A stretch of 64,000 nucleotides of DNA from positions 558,001-622,000 of the forward strand of contig JAALGY010000061.1 in the NCBI GenBank assembly GCA_032358165.1, written 5' to 3'. Below are positions 27,598 to 39,250 of this stretch, one piece after another. Origin of the DNA: Diplosphaera chodatii. Lineage: Eukaryota > Chlorophyta > Trebouxiophyceae > Prasiolales > Stichococcaceae. Made by a program: the position numbers and the translations under genes. The notes below the pieces were generated by a model, which saw only the letters and a list, made by a program, of their open reading frames with translations, was not told where the DNA came from and made no database searches. How positions within the stretch are numbered: position 1 is the first letter of the stretch; each line of letters opens with the position of its first letter.

Positions 27598-28732
27598 TCA
27601 GAACCTGAGCAGCGGCCGTTGCACCCACCGCTGCGCACATGCAGCCAGCGCTAGCAGCTGCCGGCTGCTGCTGCCTCCCAAAGGCCGCCGCTGCCATGCA
27701 GACTGCCGCTGCAGCGGCTGCCGCACGGGCTGGTGTGCCAGGGTCTGCCAGCTGGTGCTGCTGCGGCCAAGCAGCCTGTCAAGAGCAGCCGTGAGTGGCT
27801 GCACTCGTCTCGGAGCTGCAAGCGCCACTGCCTGTGATACATGCCCAAAGCCGGCTGTGGGCCATTTTGTGCCGTTGTGGCAGACGCTGCCGAAGCCACG
27901 TATTTGCAGCGAGCCACCGATGCCACCTAGGCTGTGTAGCCTGCTGCCTGCGCTGCCTCTGAGCTGAGCGCTGCTGCCTGCAAACTGCCCTCTGTTTGCG
28001 GCGGACAACACTTGCTGCCCCTGGTGCAACCCTGCAAATGCAGCTGCTGCGGCGTCCGGCCTGCAAGAGAGCATGGAACAGGGGCATCAGTATACTCAGC
28101 ATTGTTCCAATTCCAATGCTGTGCGTATAACCTAGCATGCAGCCCACGCTGGCAGCTGCAGCTTTGCCGCCAGGACGGCTCGCTTGGTGCCGCATGCAGC
28201 CACTCACCTGGTGCTGCTGTCGCTACTGCTTACAGTGGCGGCAGCTACGGCGGCCTCGCTGCCATCAGGCTTGCGGTCAGCAGCACTCTGGTCTGACTCC
28301 TGGCCAAGTTCAGCAGCGGGTTCCGCCCCATTACCGTTGCCAACGTTGCCGCAGGCTGCACTGGCGGCAGCGTTCCCCTCACCATCTGCGGCAGCCGCCT
28401 GCTGCCGCTTTTTGGGAGGCTTCCTGCTGCTGGCCCGCCGCTTCGGCACATCGTCTGGCTGCTGCACCTGCGGCTCGCCGCCCCGTGCCCACCCATCCCT
28501 GGGCCAGCAGGTCCACCGAGGGTTTCCAACTGTGATCGACACTTAGAATGATGCTGCAGGCCGGGGTCCCTTGCATGTAGTAAGCTGCACATTGAGGGCA
28601 GTTCCAGGCTTGTGGGTCAGGCACCTGGCGACGCTGAGGCGGCCCCGCAGCGGCACACACCGCCGCGAGGGCGGCTGCGGCGCCGGCAGCGCACCCCACG
28701 ACGCGTGCCTGCAGGGCGAGCGACACAGGCAT
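27598..28732 (-). CDS. Predicted secreted or anchored low-complexity protein, 276 aa, unrecognised
   Basis: Three exons in transcript order: 28732-28625, 28467-28208 and 28060-27598, all in phase. Seen: a hydrophobic signal-like N-terminus (MPVSLALQARVVGCAAGAAA, continuing Ala-rich to about residue 29), then a basic cluster (PKRRASSRKPPKKRQQ), an acidic Ser/Ala-rich stretch, and a C-terminal part rich in Gly, Ser, Gln and Arg. No known domain is visible. The final exon stays open for 154 codons but is low complexity, and an AG|GTTCTG donor just before its stop could extend the gene further. Function unknown. Confidence 0.45.
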
Positions 28733-28954
28733 CTGTCACATTTGTGTCGTATACCTCAAGTTGAGACGATTATTCGTGACGACTTATATGCCTGTTCACT
28801 GTGAATTGAAGGAGTGACACTCCGCATGAGGAATGATTATCTGGGCGATCTCACACAGTGTCGAGGCATGATGCTTTGCAGCTTTGAGCGACTCACAGAG
28901 CACCACAACCACATTTGCAGGGCAGAGTTGCAAACAGGCAGAGTGCCTCTGCCG

Positions 28955-31900
28955 TCAGCGACTGCATGCGGCGTGCCTGAAGCGGTGGGCCTCCCCGAAG
29001 AAGCGCAGCGGCTTGTCGGTGCCCTCCAATTTGGTGGCGTCGACAGCCGCCTCAAGCTCGCTCACCGGAAATGGCTCATACGGGTGGTCTGCCCGCATGT
29101 GCCGTGTCTTTCTGCCCTGTGCAGCCCTGCATGCATGTCGATACAAGGCATCACCAGGGCATAGTAGTAATAGTTACAAGGGGCTCTGCGGCCGTGCACA
29201 GGTAAACGCATGCCAGCCTTTGCAGGATGCAGCCAGCTGACGACCACATCAGCAGCGGGTCTGCTGCCTCACGGGTCCACACCTGACAGCCTGCCTGGCA
29301 GCGAGCACGAGGGCCTCCACATCGCCGGCCGGCATCTGCTCCTCAGCAGCGCCCGACTCGGAGCTGTCTGACTCGCTGCTTGCGCTGTCGTCACGCCCTT
29401 CGCTGCTGCTGTCCCGGTCGTTAGGCAGGACGCTGCCGCTGGCGCTGCTGCTGCGTTCGTCGTCGGCGCTCGCGCTGCTGTTGGCTCGGCTGGCTGTGGT
29501 TGCTGGCACTCGGCGGCGCTTGTGGCCCCGTGGGTCGACACCTGCTGCCTCTGCAGCCTGCATCGCAAACTGGAGTGCCTGCACACGGCCACAGCATCCT
29601 CAGCTGTGGCCAGAGCAGCGACAGTCACAGATGCTAAGGCATTACCCCAGATGCGCCAGCTACGAAGTTGGGGATATGCGAGGGAGTAACAGAGGTGCCT
29701 GACCTGGGCATACAGATGCAGTTTGCATGGAGGATTGAAGCAAAGGCAATGGCTGGAGCACCGCATCAGGAAGGCACGTCGAATGTCCCCGGCACTGACG
29801 CTTGTGCGCAGGATGTGTACACGAGTGCAGTTGATGCCTACCTGGTTGGCTGCAGCTGCTGTGTTGGAGAGCGCCTCGCAGGTGTCGCACACCTCGTACA
29901 GCCGGGCCAGCGGGCTGTCTGGCTGCAGCAGCGGCTTCAGTGCTTCGGGCGCGTGACCATCCGACAGCTCGCCGCCTGCGCGCACAGAGAACAGCAGGTA
30001 GGCCTGGGCTCAGGAACCGGCATGTGCAGCTCCACGGCTGGCTTGCCGACGAGATGACCCCAACATGCTGGATGGTATTTGGACGCCATGGTGCCGAATA
30101 AGCTGAAGGGCTGTAGCGCGCCTGGTAGCATGGCAAGCGCCGTGGCTGCGGGGGACAGCGGCATGCCGGCTCGGCTGCGCTTCCCTCGTGCGCGCGTCGG
30201 TGGCGGGTATGGCGACTGCACAACGAGCTCAGCACTTGTGAGCAGCCTGTAGCCCTGAGACTACAAGGAAGGCTGACTCCAGCCGGCCGAATCCATCAAG
30301 ACAACTGCAGTTGATGGTTATTTGCTGACACTCACAACAGCGTGAATGCACCTGCTACATACCTGAGCTCTTGTTGGCCCCACCTGTGGCAGGCGTTTTC
30401 TTCGGATGGTGGAGGTGGAGGTAGCTGCTGCAATGATGGACGTCGCAAATGGACTCTCGCGCTCGTAAGTGAAGCGGTAGTCTGGACAATCGGAGGCCAG
30501 GTACATGTCCAGCACCCACAGGATGCCCTGCAGCACCAGGGTCACGACAGCTCTAACTGTGGCAGCTGTACGCGACTCTACACAGCCTCGCCGCACACTC
30601 TCACCAGCAGCACACTGTGCAGCTGAGCAAAGGTGGATGTCCTGCGCCGAGGTGGTTGTGAGCAGGTACCTGCAGGTACTCCATGGCATCTGCCGGCATG
30701 AGCTGCCCGTGGCTGTTCTCGTCCTCGGCAGCCGCCGCGGCGTCGGTCTGCGGCGGCTGCACGCCGCGCTTCTCCAGCATCTTGGCCAGCACGCCACAGT
30801 CGAAGGCCAGGGCGCCGGTCTTGACGTTGCGCTTGACCAGCGTCCTGCACGACAGTCCATTGCAAGGTCCTTGAAAGCATGAAAGACAAGGCGGTTGTCA
30901 CAGAGCCTGGTGCACTGTGCGGCCATGTTACTGGGCCATGGGCTTGCAGGCTTGCTTGTACAGTTGGATCCGCGAGCAGTCGCTACCCACGGTCACGTTT
31001 GAGTCAGGCGGCCATGCATGCTTGCACAGCAAGTTACAAGTGCGCCAGCCTGCCCATGATGGCGCAGCACAGTGCGGTGGCGGCACTTTGCACAGCCTCC
31101 GGCCTGTCTGCTGACCTGCCGCTGTACCGTTTCGTGGCGCGCACGGCCAGGTAGGACGCCCACAGCTGCTTCAGGCCGCTCTTGACGGGCAGGAGGCCCC
31201 GCAGCGGCGGCAGGTAGTCGTTGCCGGACGCCATGATCACGCACGCCGCCAGGTCCAGCTTGAGCGCCTGCGAGCGCACCCGCGCATTGCCCCAGCAGCT
31301 CACACTCCGAGCTGACCACACTGAAGGTGACCCTGTGGTGCACAGCCTGGCATACTTGCGACGCTGGCCGCGAGTGCTTGATTCTGCTTGCTCATCAACA
31401 GAATAAAACAAAAACGCTCACTGCTACGGTGGCCCCGTCGCCCTCGGCAGCCGGCAGGGCAGCGATCAGCTCGTCCAGCTTGCCCACGTCGAAGCAGCCG
31501 CGCGCTGTTGCCAGGTTCTGCTGCCCCTGCAGGCCGTGCAGACACGGCACTATTCACGGCCATGCGGCACACTCCGACTGGGTGTGTGCAACTGGATGTG
31601 TAGTTCATCCACACGTGAAGTGCATCCTGGGCACGGCACGGTGCTCAGGAGAATGCGCAGCCGGCAGCTGCGGCACCTCGAGCGGCCTGTTCGCCGGCTC
31701 CGCCGCCACGTGCAGCGTCATGGGGTGCTTCGGCGGCTGCCCCGCCTCCTCGAGTGTCGCGTGCGGCGGCTCCGCCAGCATCGCAATCAGCGTCAGGTCC
31801 GAGTCACCTGCATGCAGTCGTCAATGGCTGGGCCCGTACCTCCGGCCTCAGACACACGGTGAACATGAGATGTGGTTGCCCTGGTCACTGCACCCACGGC

Positions 31901-33246
31901 ACACGCAAGCGTGCCAGAGCAGGCTGATGACTCCAGGAGCATGTCTGGCAGCCATCTGCCCAGCATTGCAGACAGCGACATCCCGGGCTGCTCACCGCCG
32001 ATCATGAGGTGTGAATCCCCAGGGGCGACCGCATCCGGCCAAGGCGCCCGCAGCCGGTTCGCCATCTTCATCTCGCCCTCGCCCTGCATAGGTGACAGGG
32101 CCGTTCTGCAATGAGGAGGTTGATGTACCCAAGTGTCCAACATAGGCTGGCACAGCACCCAAGAGCAACAAAGCAGCAGACCTGGCATGCTTGCTGCTTC
32201 GCAGCGCTGCAGTGACATGTTACGCACACAACACTAGCGTGCTGGCAGCGTATACACAATCGGGCAGCTGAAAGAAAGTAGCGAGCTTGCAATAGTCCTA
32301 CTGTAGCCGAATATCATATTGCGTCTGTCCGCACGTCGACAGGTGTTGCTGACAGTTGACTCACCGGCACGGTGCCGCCCGAGATCTCAAACGCCACGCC
32401 CTGGTAGTTGCTCTGCTGCAGGCGCTGGCAGGCGTAGAACGCCAGGCTGTCGGCGACGCGCGCCATGAAGGGGGTGCCCGGCGTCAGGCCCAGGAGCGAA
32501 ATGCCGGTCTCCCCCTCGGCGCGTGCCTCCTTCCGCAGCGTGACACGCCTCCTGCGCCTGTGCGCCGAGCCAGACCGCGTGCTTAGCTTGTCATCATCTC
32601 TTTACGACCGTCGGCCCAATGGTGAAAGCCTACTCAACCTCGCATGCATGTTGTGCAGCTGGCATGGGCATGCAGCACATAATGACAGAGCCCAGCAACA
32701 AGGTGCAACCCATCCATCGACCATACGCCCAGCAAGCTGTACAAACTTCTCTGGCCAGTGCATTCGTGAGTGGCGCCACACATCCCCCAACATCCGCGGC
32801 TGCACTTGCACTACATGCCGTGGACCCCACCGTTGAAGCAGCAGCTTGGCGAGGGGTGCGGGCCCGTCCAGCGCGAGCAGAACGCTCTTCTGCGGCCGTG
32901 CCAGCGACAGCGCGTGGTCCAGGCTGCGGAACAGCTTGTGGAAGTACGCCTCTTCGGTGCGCACTGCAGAATGTGGATGCATGCATGTTACTCGGGAGGC
33001 AGGGCACACGCGGGGGCCAGGACAAAGGTCTGCCCCATAATTTGTGGCAAAGCACTCCAGAGATGATCTTGCGTATGCAGTACACTGTGTGCAGCAACCA
33101 CCGGAGCGTGAGGTGGTGGCACCTTTGCTGGCGAGGTACAGCATCGGCGCCACATCGATGTACACATGGTCATACTGCGGCAGCCGCTGCACGTAGGCGC
33201 TGGGGAACTGCTTGCGGAACCAGGCCGTGAAGCCCTTGATGCCCAT
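28955..33246 (-). CDS. XRN-type 5'-3' exoribonuclease, compact form
   Basis: Thirteen exons in transcript order: 33246-33123, 32963-32831, 32557-32365, 32083-31996, 31807-31677, 31526-31422, 31267-31116, 30844-30670, 30527-30384, one from 30215, one ending 29842, 29578-29283 and 29111-28955. The tenth-to-eleventh junction (about 29990-30060) is unresolved. Role: processive digestion of 5'-monophosphate RNA. Seen: MGIKGFTAWFRKQFP start, YIDVAPMLYLAS and LALDGPAPLAKLLLQR (metal-binding Asp residues), PGEGEMKMANRL (catalytic Glu pair), GDSDLTLIAML, GNDYLPPLRG, ILWVLDMYLASDCPDYRFTY, and the distal RKTRHMRADHPYE. All acidic active-site motifs are kept. Odd: roughly 660 aa in all, much shorter than XRN1 or XRN2, with no zinc knuckle seen, and an Asp/Ser-rich insert near the C-terminus. 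Cellular site unknown. Confidence 0.78.
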
Positions 33247-34763
33247 CGAGCTTGAGCGGCTGATCTGCCGGGCACAGCCGCAGCTGAACTGCCTTTCTCA
33301 GCTGCGGCGGCCGCCACCCCCTGCTTCAAGCAATTTGCCTACGCCAGCTTGCACCGTCGTGAGCGCGGAGCCAAGCAGCTGAGGTACGTCTGTAGACAAG
33401 CCTGACTGCCTCGTTGTCGCATGCAGGCGCTCACGGAGGTCAGATGACAGCATGCAGCTGCTGCATGCTGCATGCACGAGCCAACGTCTGCACAGATCGC
33501 GGGCTTCAGCGACGCATGTTGGCCTAAATAGAGCTAGGAACCTTTTGCTCTCTAGATATCAGGTGGCTACGGGAATCTGAAAGTGCTCTGCGGGGTGGAG
33601 CTCTTTGCCTCTGGCAGTCCTCAGCTTGGCAATTATTTTCACCACCCCTTCTGAACTCGAGTCGAAGTGCTGCAGTACATACCGAAGCGACAGTCACGTC
33701 GAGGCAGTTCAAGGCAGACGAGTGCCGGGCAAACATGCTCATGCCTGAACGTTAGGAGTATGACGTCAACTTGTACAGTCGATGGAGGCAAGCAGTGAGT
33801 GAATGCAAGAAGAGTTGATGGAGGCGGGCACATGAGCGGAGTTTGGAGAATGGCAGAAGCAGTACACCATCGCAGCCGGACCATCAGGATACCGATTTTA
33901 CAATCAGAACGATTCCAAGTCAAAATCAAGGAAACTGCAAAGGAATGCAGAGCACTCCATTCGAAGGCGATGCACATGAATGCACGCATCACAAGATTGG
34001 CCATGCGGCAATAATCTGAACATCAAAAGCATTGCATGCGCCACCACAACAGCAATGCATGCGCCACACATTCCCCGCAGGCACCACAAACGCCGCGGGT
34101 ATATGCCACTCTATGCGAAAATACCATCACCCAACATTAGTTTTCGGAACCCACATGCCCACACAGGAACAAGGTATGCATGAACTGTCTCTGCCCACAG
34201 GGCTGTGAGGGCACGGTAAGAAACAATGGGCAATCGACTGGTCAGTTTCCACACCGCATTGCGTCATCTCCCCCATATGCTGCCGTGGTGAAATCGCAGC
34301 CAACTTGGCGCCGGCTACACGACAGGGCGCCGCCCTCGATGCACCGTCGCCAGCCTCAGGTGCGGCAGAAATGCCGCGCTGAGATGACGTCGCGCTGCCG
34401 AGGTTGGCGCCCGGCCGAAACTGCCAGCTGCCAGGGTGCATCGCAGCAGCTGTCCACGCAGAAGGTATTCTGACCGCGGCCTGCGCAGCACCGTGTGCGC
34501 AGCCAGAGGGCCACGGCGCTCCAAAGCAAGATCCAGACCCAGCGGCCGGCGGCAGCTGGGGTGTCAGGCGGAGGTCCCTGCTGCCGCGGCCGCAGCCTGC
34601 TGAAAGGGCCGCTCAACCGTTTCCCAGTCTTGGGCTGCAACAAGAGGCTTGACAGCCTTCCCACGTTGCTGTGGCCCCGGCGGTGGCACTTGCCACCGCC
34701 AAGACAGTCAAAAGTCTTGGCCGGCTCGAGCTTGAGGTGGTTTGTGCAGCTGCCGGCGCCCGC
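33247..34763. other. No confident gene; possible extra 3' exon of the CCCH gene near 34640
   Basis: 33247-34300 is less GC-rich and shows no exon-like coding. At about 34613-34642 a good acceptor (TTGTTGCAG) followed by nine codons and a stop would join in phase to a GTGAGC donor at the end of the CCCH gene's last exon. A minus frame at 34470-34640 contains a hydrophobic stretch (WVWILLWSAVALWL) but has no start. Confidence 0.35.
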
Positions 34764-37700
34764 TCACAGCTGCGGGGACCAGATGCTGCGGTGCGGGGAG
34801 CCGGTGCCGCCGCTGCCCTGGCCGCTGGCCGGGCGAGACACCGGCGCCGCCTCGTACAGGCCGCCCAGGGAGATGCTGCGCTGCTGCTCCTCGCCGGCGG
34901 TGGGCGGGGCGTTGGCGAACAGGCTGCTGCTCACGGGCTCGCTGCTGGCGGAGCTGCAGCTGGTGCGCGCAAAGCCGTTGCTGATCAGGTCCTGGCCGGC
35001 AAACGCCTGGTTGCCGCCAAAGTGCTGGCCGCCGTAGGCAAACTCGTTCTGGGAGGCGGCATAGTTGGGGCTGCCGACCGCAGCGTGCGCTGCCGCCGAG
35101 TCGGACAGCGTCTCGTACTTGAAGGAGCCTGGCAGCGCGCCCATCAGGTGGTGCGGGTACGCGTCGCCAACTGCCTGGGCAGCACGGGTGGAGCTGTCCA
35201 TGCTGAAGCGGCGCGAGGCGGGGGGCTTGGGCGGCAGCTCGGAGCCGATGGCCCCGTGGAAGTCGCAGCTGCCGCGGCGGGCGTCGCCCTGCCCCAGGGC
35301 CTCGCCGGCGTACGCCACACCTTCTTGCAGGCCGGGCATGGTCGCGGCGAAGGGCGCGGCGGAGAAGGCCTTGTGCAGGTACGCCGGCAGCGAGGCCGAG
35401 CGCTGGCTGGCGGGGGCCAGGGCGTCGGCGCCGCAGCCGGCCGCCGCGCCGGTCAGGAAGTAGGCGCCGCCGGGGCCGAAGGCCATCGGCGCCGAGCCGG
35501 GCGGCACCTCGAAGGCCGCCGCGTTGACGTTCAGGCCGCCCTGGTGCGTCGCCTCACCCTCCGCCACATCCTGCAGCGGCGGCTGCCACGGGGTGAAGCA
35601 TCGCGTCACCAAGCCATTCATCCGGAACCTGATCCTGCCTCAGGCCTGTCATAGCAGCCCGCATGTAGCAGCGCATGCACACTGCTGATGCCCTGTACAT
35701 CGTGCTCGGTGACGGGCACTGCTGGAGTGGCGTCCAGGATTTGAAAAGCAGGAACCGCAGGCCAGGGCGTAGAGTCAGGGCCCTCACCTGCAGGAAGCTG
35801 GACGCTCGGATGGACCCGGATGGGCGGCTGCTGCCGGACTCGAAGCTGGAGCGCGTGAGCCGGGCGCTGTCGAAGGACGAGCGGCTGGTGTACGCGTGCA
35901 CGTCGAAGGAGGAGCGGCTCTGGACGCTCTGCAAGCGGCAGCACCATGAAAGGGGTTCAACAAGCTTGCCCCCTTTGCATCAAACGGATGCATTTGCGAG
36001 TAGCTGATCATCCCAGGTGCACATCAGGCATTCGCGATTGCCACCAGACTGCCTGTCCACAAGCTCGGCACAAAGATGGGGAGTTGATCAGTGTGGAGCT
36101 AAGATGTACGAGGCGACTCAGTGCAGCCACGACAGGAATCTTGCCTGTACTACACAGCTGGGATCTGGTACATGATGAGGTACAGTGTGTCAAAAACCTA
36201 GTACAGGGTCGAAGGACAGCGCAGTTGACAGCTCGATGGCAAGAGAGCCAGTCGTCCGACGCCAGCTGCTCGCCCCAGGTGTTGCCAACAGCGCTGCCCA
36301 GCAGGGACTTGTCCAGATCGTGCCAACGCAGAAGCGTCTCCAAGCCTGGCTGAAACCCACGTCTGACAAACGACAGCACGTCAGGAGTAGTGACGACAGC
36401 CGCTGCGGGCCGCACCTGCGGGACCTCGAAGGAGGAGCGCGGGGAGCTGTAGTTGGAGCGCCTTAGCGCCAGGACGTCCAGGCTGGAGCGGGGGTTGGGG
36501 TGCTGCCCGCCCAGCGGCCCCCCCGGGGCGCCGCCGTCCTTGCCGCCCAGCAGCTGCTGCGCGTACACGCCCGACGGGTCGTTCAGCGCCGCCAGCAGCG
36601 CGGCCTGGTCCTGCTGGAGCACATAGTCAAAGCTCATCTGCAGTCGTTCAAGGGGGGCCAGTGGCATCGTGGACAGTAGACAGTACCCAACGGGCTGGGA
36701 GCAAGCAGCAGCTCTGACGCACCTGTTGGCCGTAGGCGTCGGGGGCTGGCACGGCCTGCGGCTGGCCGCCGCTCAGCTGCTGGTACAGCGCCGCCAGCGC
36801 CTCGCTGCTGGGCACCTGCCCCTGCAGCCCCGGCGGCAGCGCCTGGGGCTGCTGCTGCGCCGCCGCCTCCTGCAGTTGCAGGAGCTTCCACATGTCTCTG
36901 ACATGTTCCATTCCAGACCTTAGCAGTCGTCAGGTACGTCACTCGGCACCGCAACATGCAGAACTGCAGCCAGGCAGGCAAGAGTATGACAGCAGGGCAC
37001 CTTCTGCGCCAGCAGCGTCGTCAGGAGCTGCATCAGCACGGCGTTCTGGTCGCTGTGCGCCTGCGCCTGCTGCTGCAGCTGCGCGCTGTTCGCCTGCTGC
37101 TGCGCCGCCAGCTGCTGGCCGACGTGCAGGCTGGCCAGGCGGCGGGCCAGGTCCGCCGCGGTGCCGGGGTCCGCCACGCTGTGGCCGCTGCGCAGGCGCG
37201 CGAGGTCGCACTGCCGCACAGGGAATATCAGTGTGAAGAGCAGTGTGACACCTTGGCACCTTGGCTTGCACACCTCAGGGGAAGTTTCCAGCCCTGATGA
37301 GTAAGGCTCATGGTTGTGCACTCACACGGCAGAAAATGTGACGGGTTCTGCGAGCATGGTCACCGATGACATGAGTGGCAACCCACCTGGTCGTTGCTGA
37401 AGCTGGTCCGGCGGGCGCCCGCGGCGGCGGCGGCCGCCGCCAGCGCCTGCGGGTTGACGAAGGGCTTGCTGGACGGCACGCGCAGCTCGCTCAGCGTGTG
37501 GGCGAAGAAGCAGACGCGGCGCTTGCAGTTGGTGCCGTCGTTGCACAGCTGCGTGCGGTACCTGTTGCGGTAAAGCGATGATGTGTCACCAGCTGCGCCC
37601 GTACAACTTGCTGATGGCAGACGGAGCATACACCTTGCGAGCGGGATTGACATGATACAGCTGTGCCTCACCGGGTGGGGTGCAGCCAGTACTCGAACAC

Positions 37701-38903
37701 GTTGTGGGCGTAGGGGCACAGCTCGCCCCGCACGCACACGCCGTCCTTCTTCATGTCGGGGCAGGCGATGCCGGTGTAGGAGCTGACCCGCGGGTCCCGG
37801 CGCCGTGCCTTCTCGCCTGTTCGTCGGATCAAGGAAGCCATTCATGCGGAACATCCTTTCTGGCTTCAGCGTGAGCATGCAACTGCAACACGTATGCATG
37901 CCAGCAGGCAGAGTTGTGAGGTGCCAGTCTCAAGAGTACAAGCCGCACAGTGTACCTGGGTGGGCGAACGGGCAGGTGGTCCAGTCGTGGCAGTAGCGTT
38001 TGGAGCAGGGCAGCACCTGCGCAAACAGAGAGGAACCGTCAATGGTGGATCATGATGGTGGCGATCGTCAGCGGTCAGCGTCGGCTGCTGACCGCCCAGC
38101 CCTGACTAAGGCTGGCTATGCCGCGGTGCAGCGGCGGGCTCCACAGCCCCGGCGGCCCGGCGAGTGATCAGCGAGGCCCCAGTACCGCCTCGAGGCCGGC
38201 AGGCGGGCCGCTGGGCCCGTAGGTACCGGGGCGCGGCCCAGTGTGTGTCGTTTGCCCAAAAGCGTCGACTACAGGCACTGTTGGTGTAACGCGTGGGGAC
38301 GAGAAACCTTGCCCCGACGCCCAAACACATAGCCTGACCCCATCAAACACCAGGCTATGTGCTGCAACCATGAAAGCGGGTCTGCTGAGCCCGCAGCTCG
38401 GGCGGCGCAGGACAACTGCTCAGGCTCGCAGACCGAGCCCTCACCCGGCAGAATGCATGCCTCCGCAGGGACACGAAGACTTGAAAGCCTGTGCAAGGCT
38501 TGAGCTGCGCACGAGACCCGCTAGGTGGCTACCGGACGCCTCAGCTACCGCTGCCCGCTGGCTGTCATCCCGCTGTGCACATACTGTCATCATCACGAAC
38601 AGTCAGAGCTCAGGCGCCCACCTTCATGTAGTAGATTCTGAACTCGTCGCTGGTGTACAGCGGCGGATCCGCGTCGCCGGCGCCCGCCTGGCGGTCCTGA
38701 AGGTCACACAAGAACAGTCTCGAAAGTGGGCAAACTGTACATTGCCGGCTGCTGCGTCGCCCGCTGCTGTCGCCAAGCCATCGACTGAGCACACGGCAGG
38801 ACTGCTGTATCACCTGGGCGCCGTGCTCAGCCCCCGGGCCGCGGTAGCCCATGCTGTGCTCGTGCGCCGACTGCCCGGTAGGTGCCGACATTATGTCAGC
38901 CAT
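34764..38903 (-). CDS. Plant-type tandem CCCH zinc-finger protein (RR-TZF)
   Basis: Ten exons in transcript order: 38903-38814, 38696-38622, 38016-37956, 37816-37672, 37561-37387, 37210-37001, 36869-36723, 36637-36416, 35928-35788 and 35570-34764 (690 aa). Family role: RNA-binding regulators that bind AU-rich mRNA, promote decay, and gather in P-bodies or stress granules. Seen: an Arg-rich-type zinc-binding start C59-X4-C64-X5-C70-X3-H74 ([20 protein letters not shown]), then tandem fingers C94-X8-C103-X5-C109-X3-H113 and C130-X5-C136-X4-C141-X3-H145, the latter in [21 protein letters not shown] Gln-rich coiled region follows (about 220-320), then repeats of R-S-S-F-D/E ([35 protein letters not shown]) and a long disordered tail. 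A GTGAGC donor at the last codon could add a nine-codon exon ending near 34613. Confidence 0.92.
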
Positions 38904-39250
38904 ACTGACAAGGCCGCGAGCCCTCGGCGACACAGAAGAGCCGCGAGCAAGGCTGGTGACGCTTCGGGAAGGTCGGTGACACGAGTTGTGCAGGCGTTTG
39001 AACTTACGTGCACAGTGTCAAGATCTCGCGATCTTCACGGCTGACGAGGACCGCAACATCGCGTCTTGGAGATCCGGTGGCCGGATTGATCGAGTATTGG
39101 GGCGGGCGTTGGTCCACGTCACTTTCATGACTTGTGCATCTCATCATCTAACGGGTACGTACCCCGATTGAGACAATCGGCTGAAGCTTCGATAAGGGCC
39201 CTGTGATCCTGACCCAATGAGTGACAGCCTGACAGCCACTGTCCCTACAC
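38904..39250. other. No gene seen; CCCH promoter region and 3' UTR of the next gene
   Basis: A 347-base gap between two minus-strand genes. No coding exon or RNA gene is visible. Confidence 0.45.

Noticed and set aside
34671..35654. 327-codon plus-strand open frame
   Set aside because: It lies exactly antisense to the last, Gly/Ser/Ala-rich exon of the CCCH gene. High GC suppresses stops on the other strand, and its Arg/Gly-rich translation has no domain.
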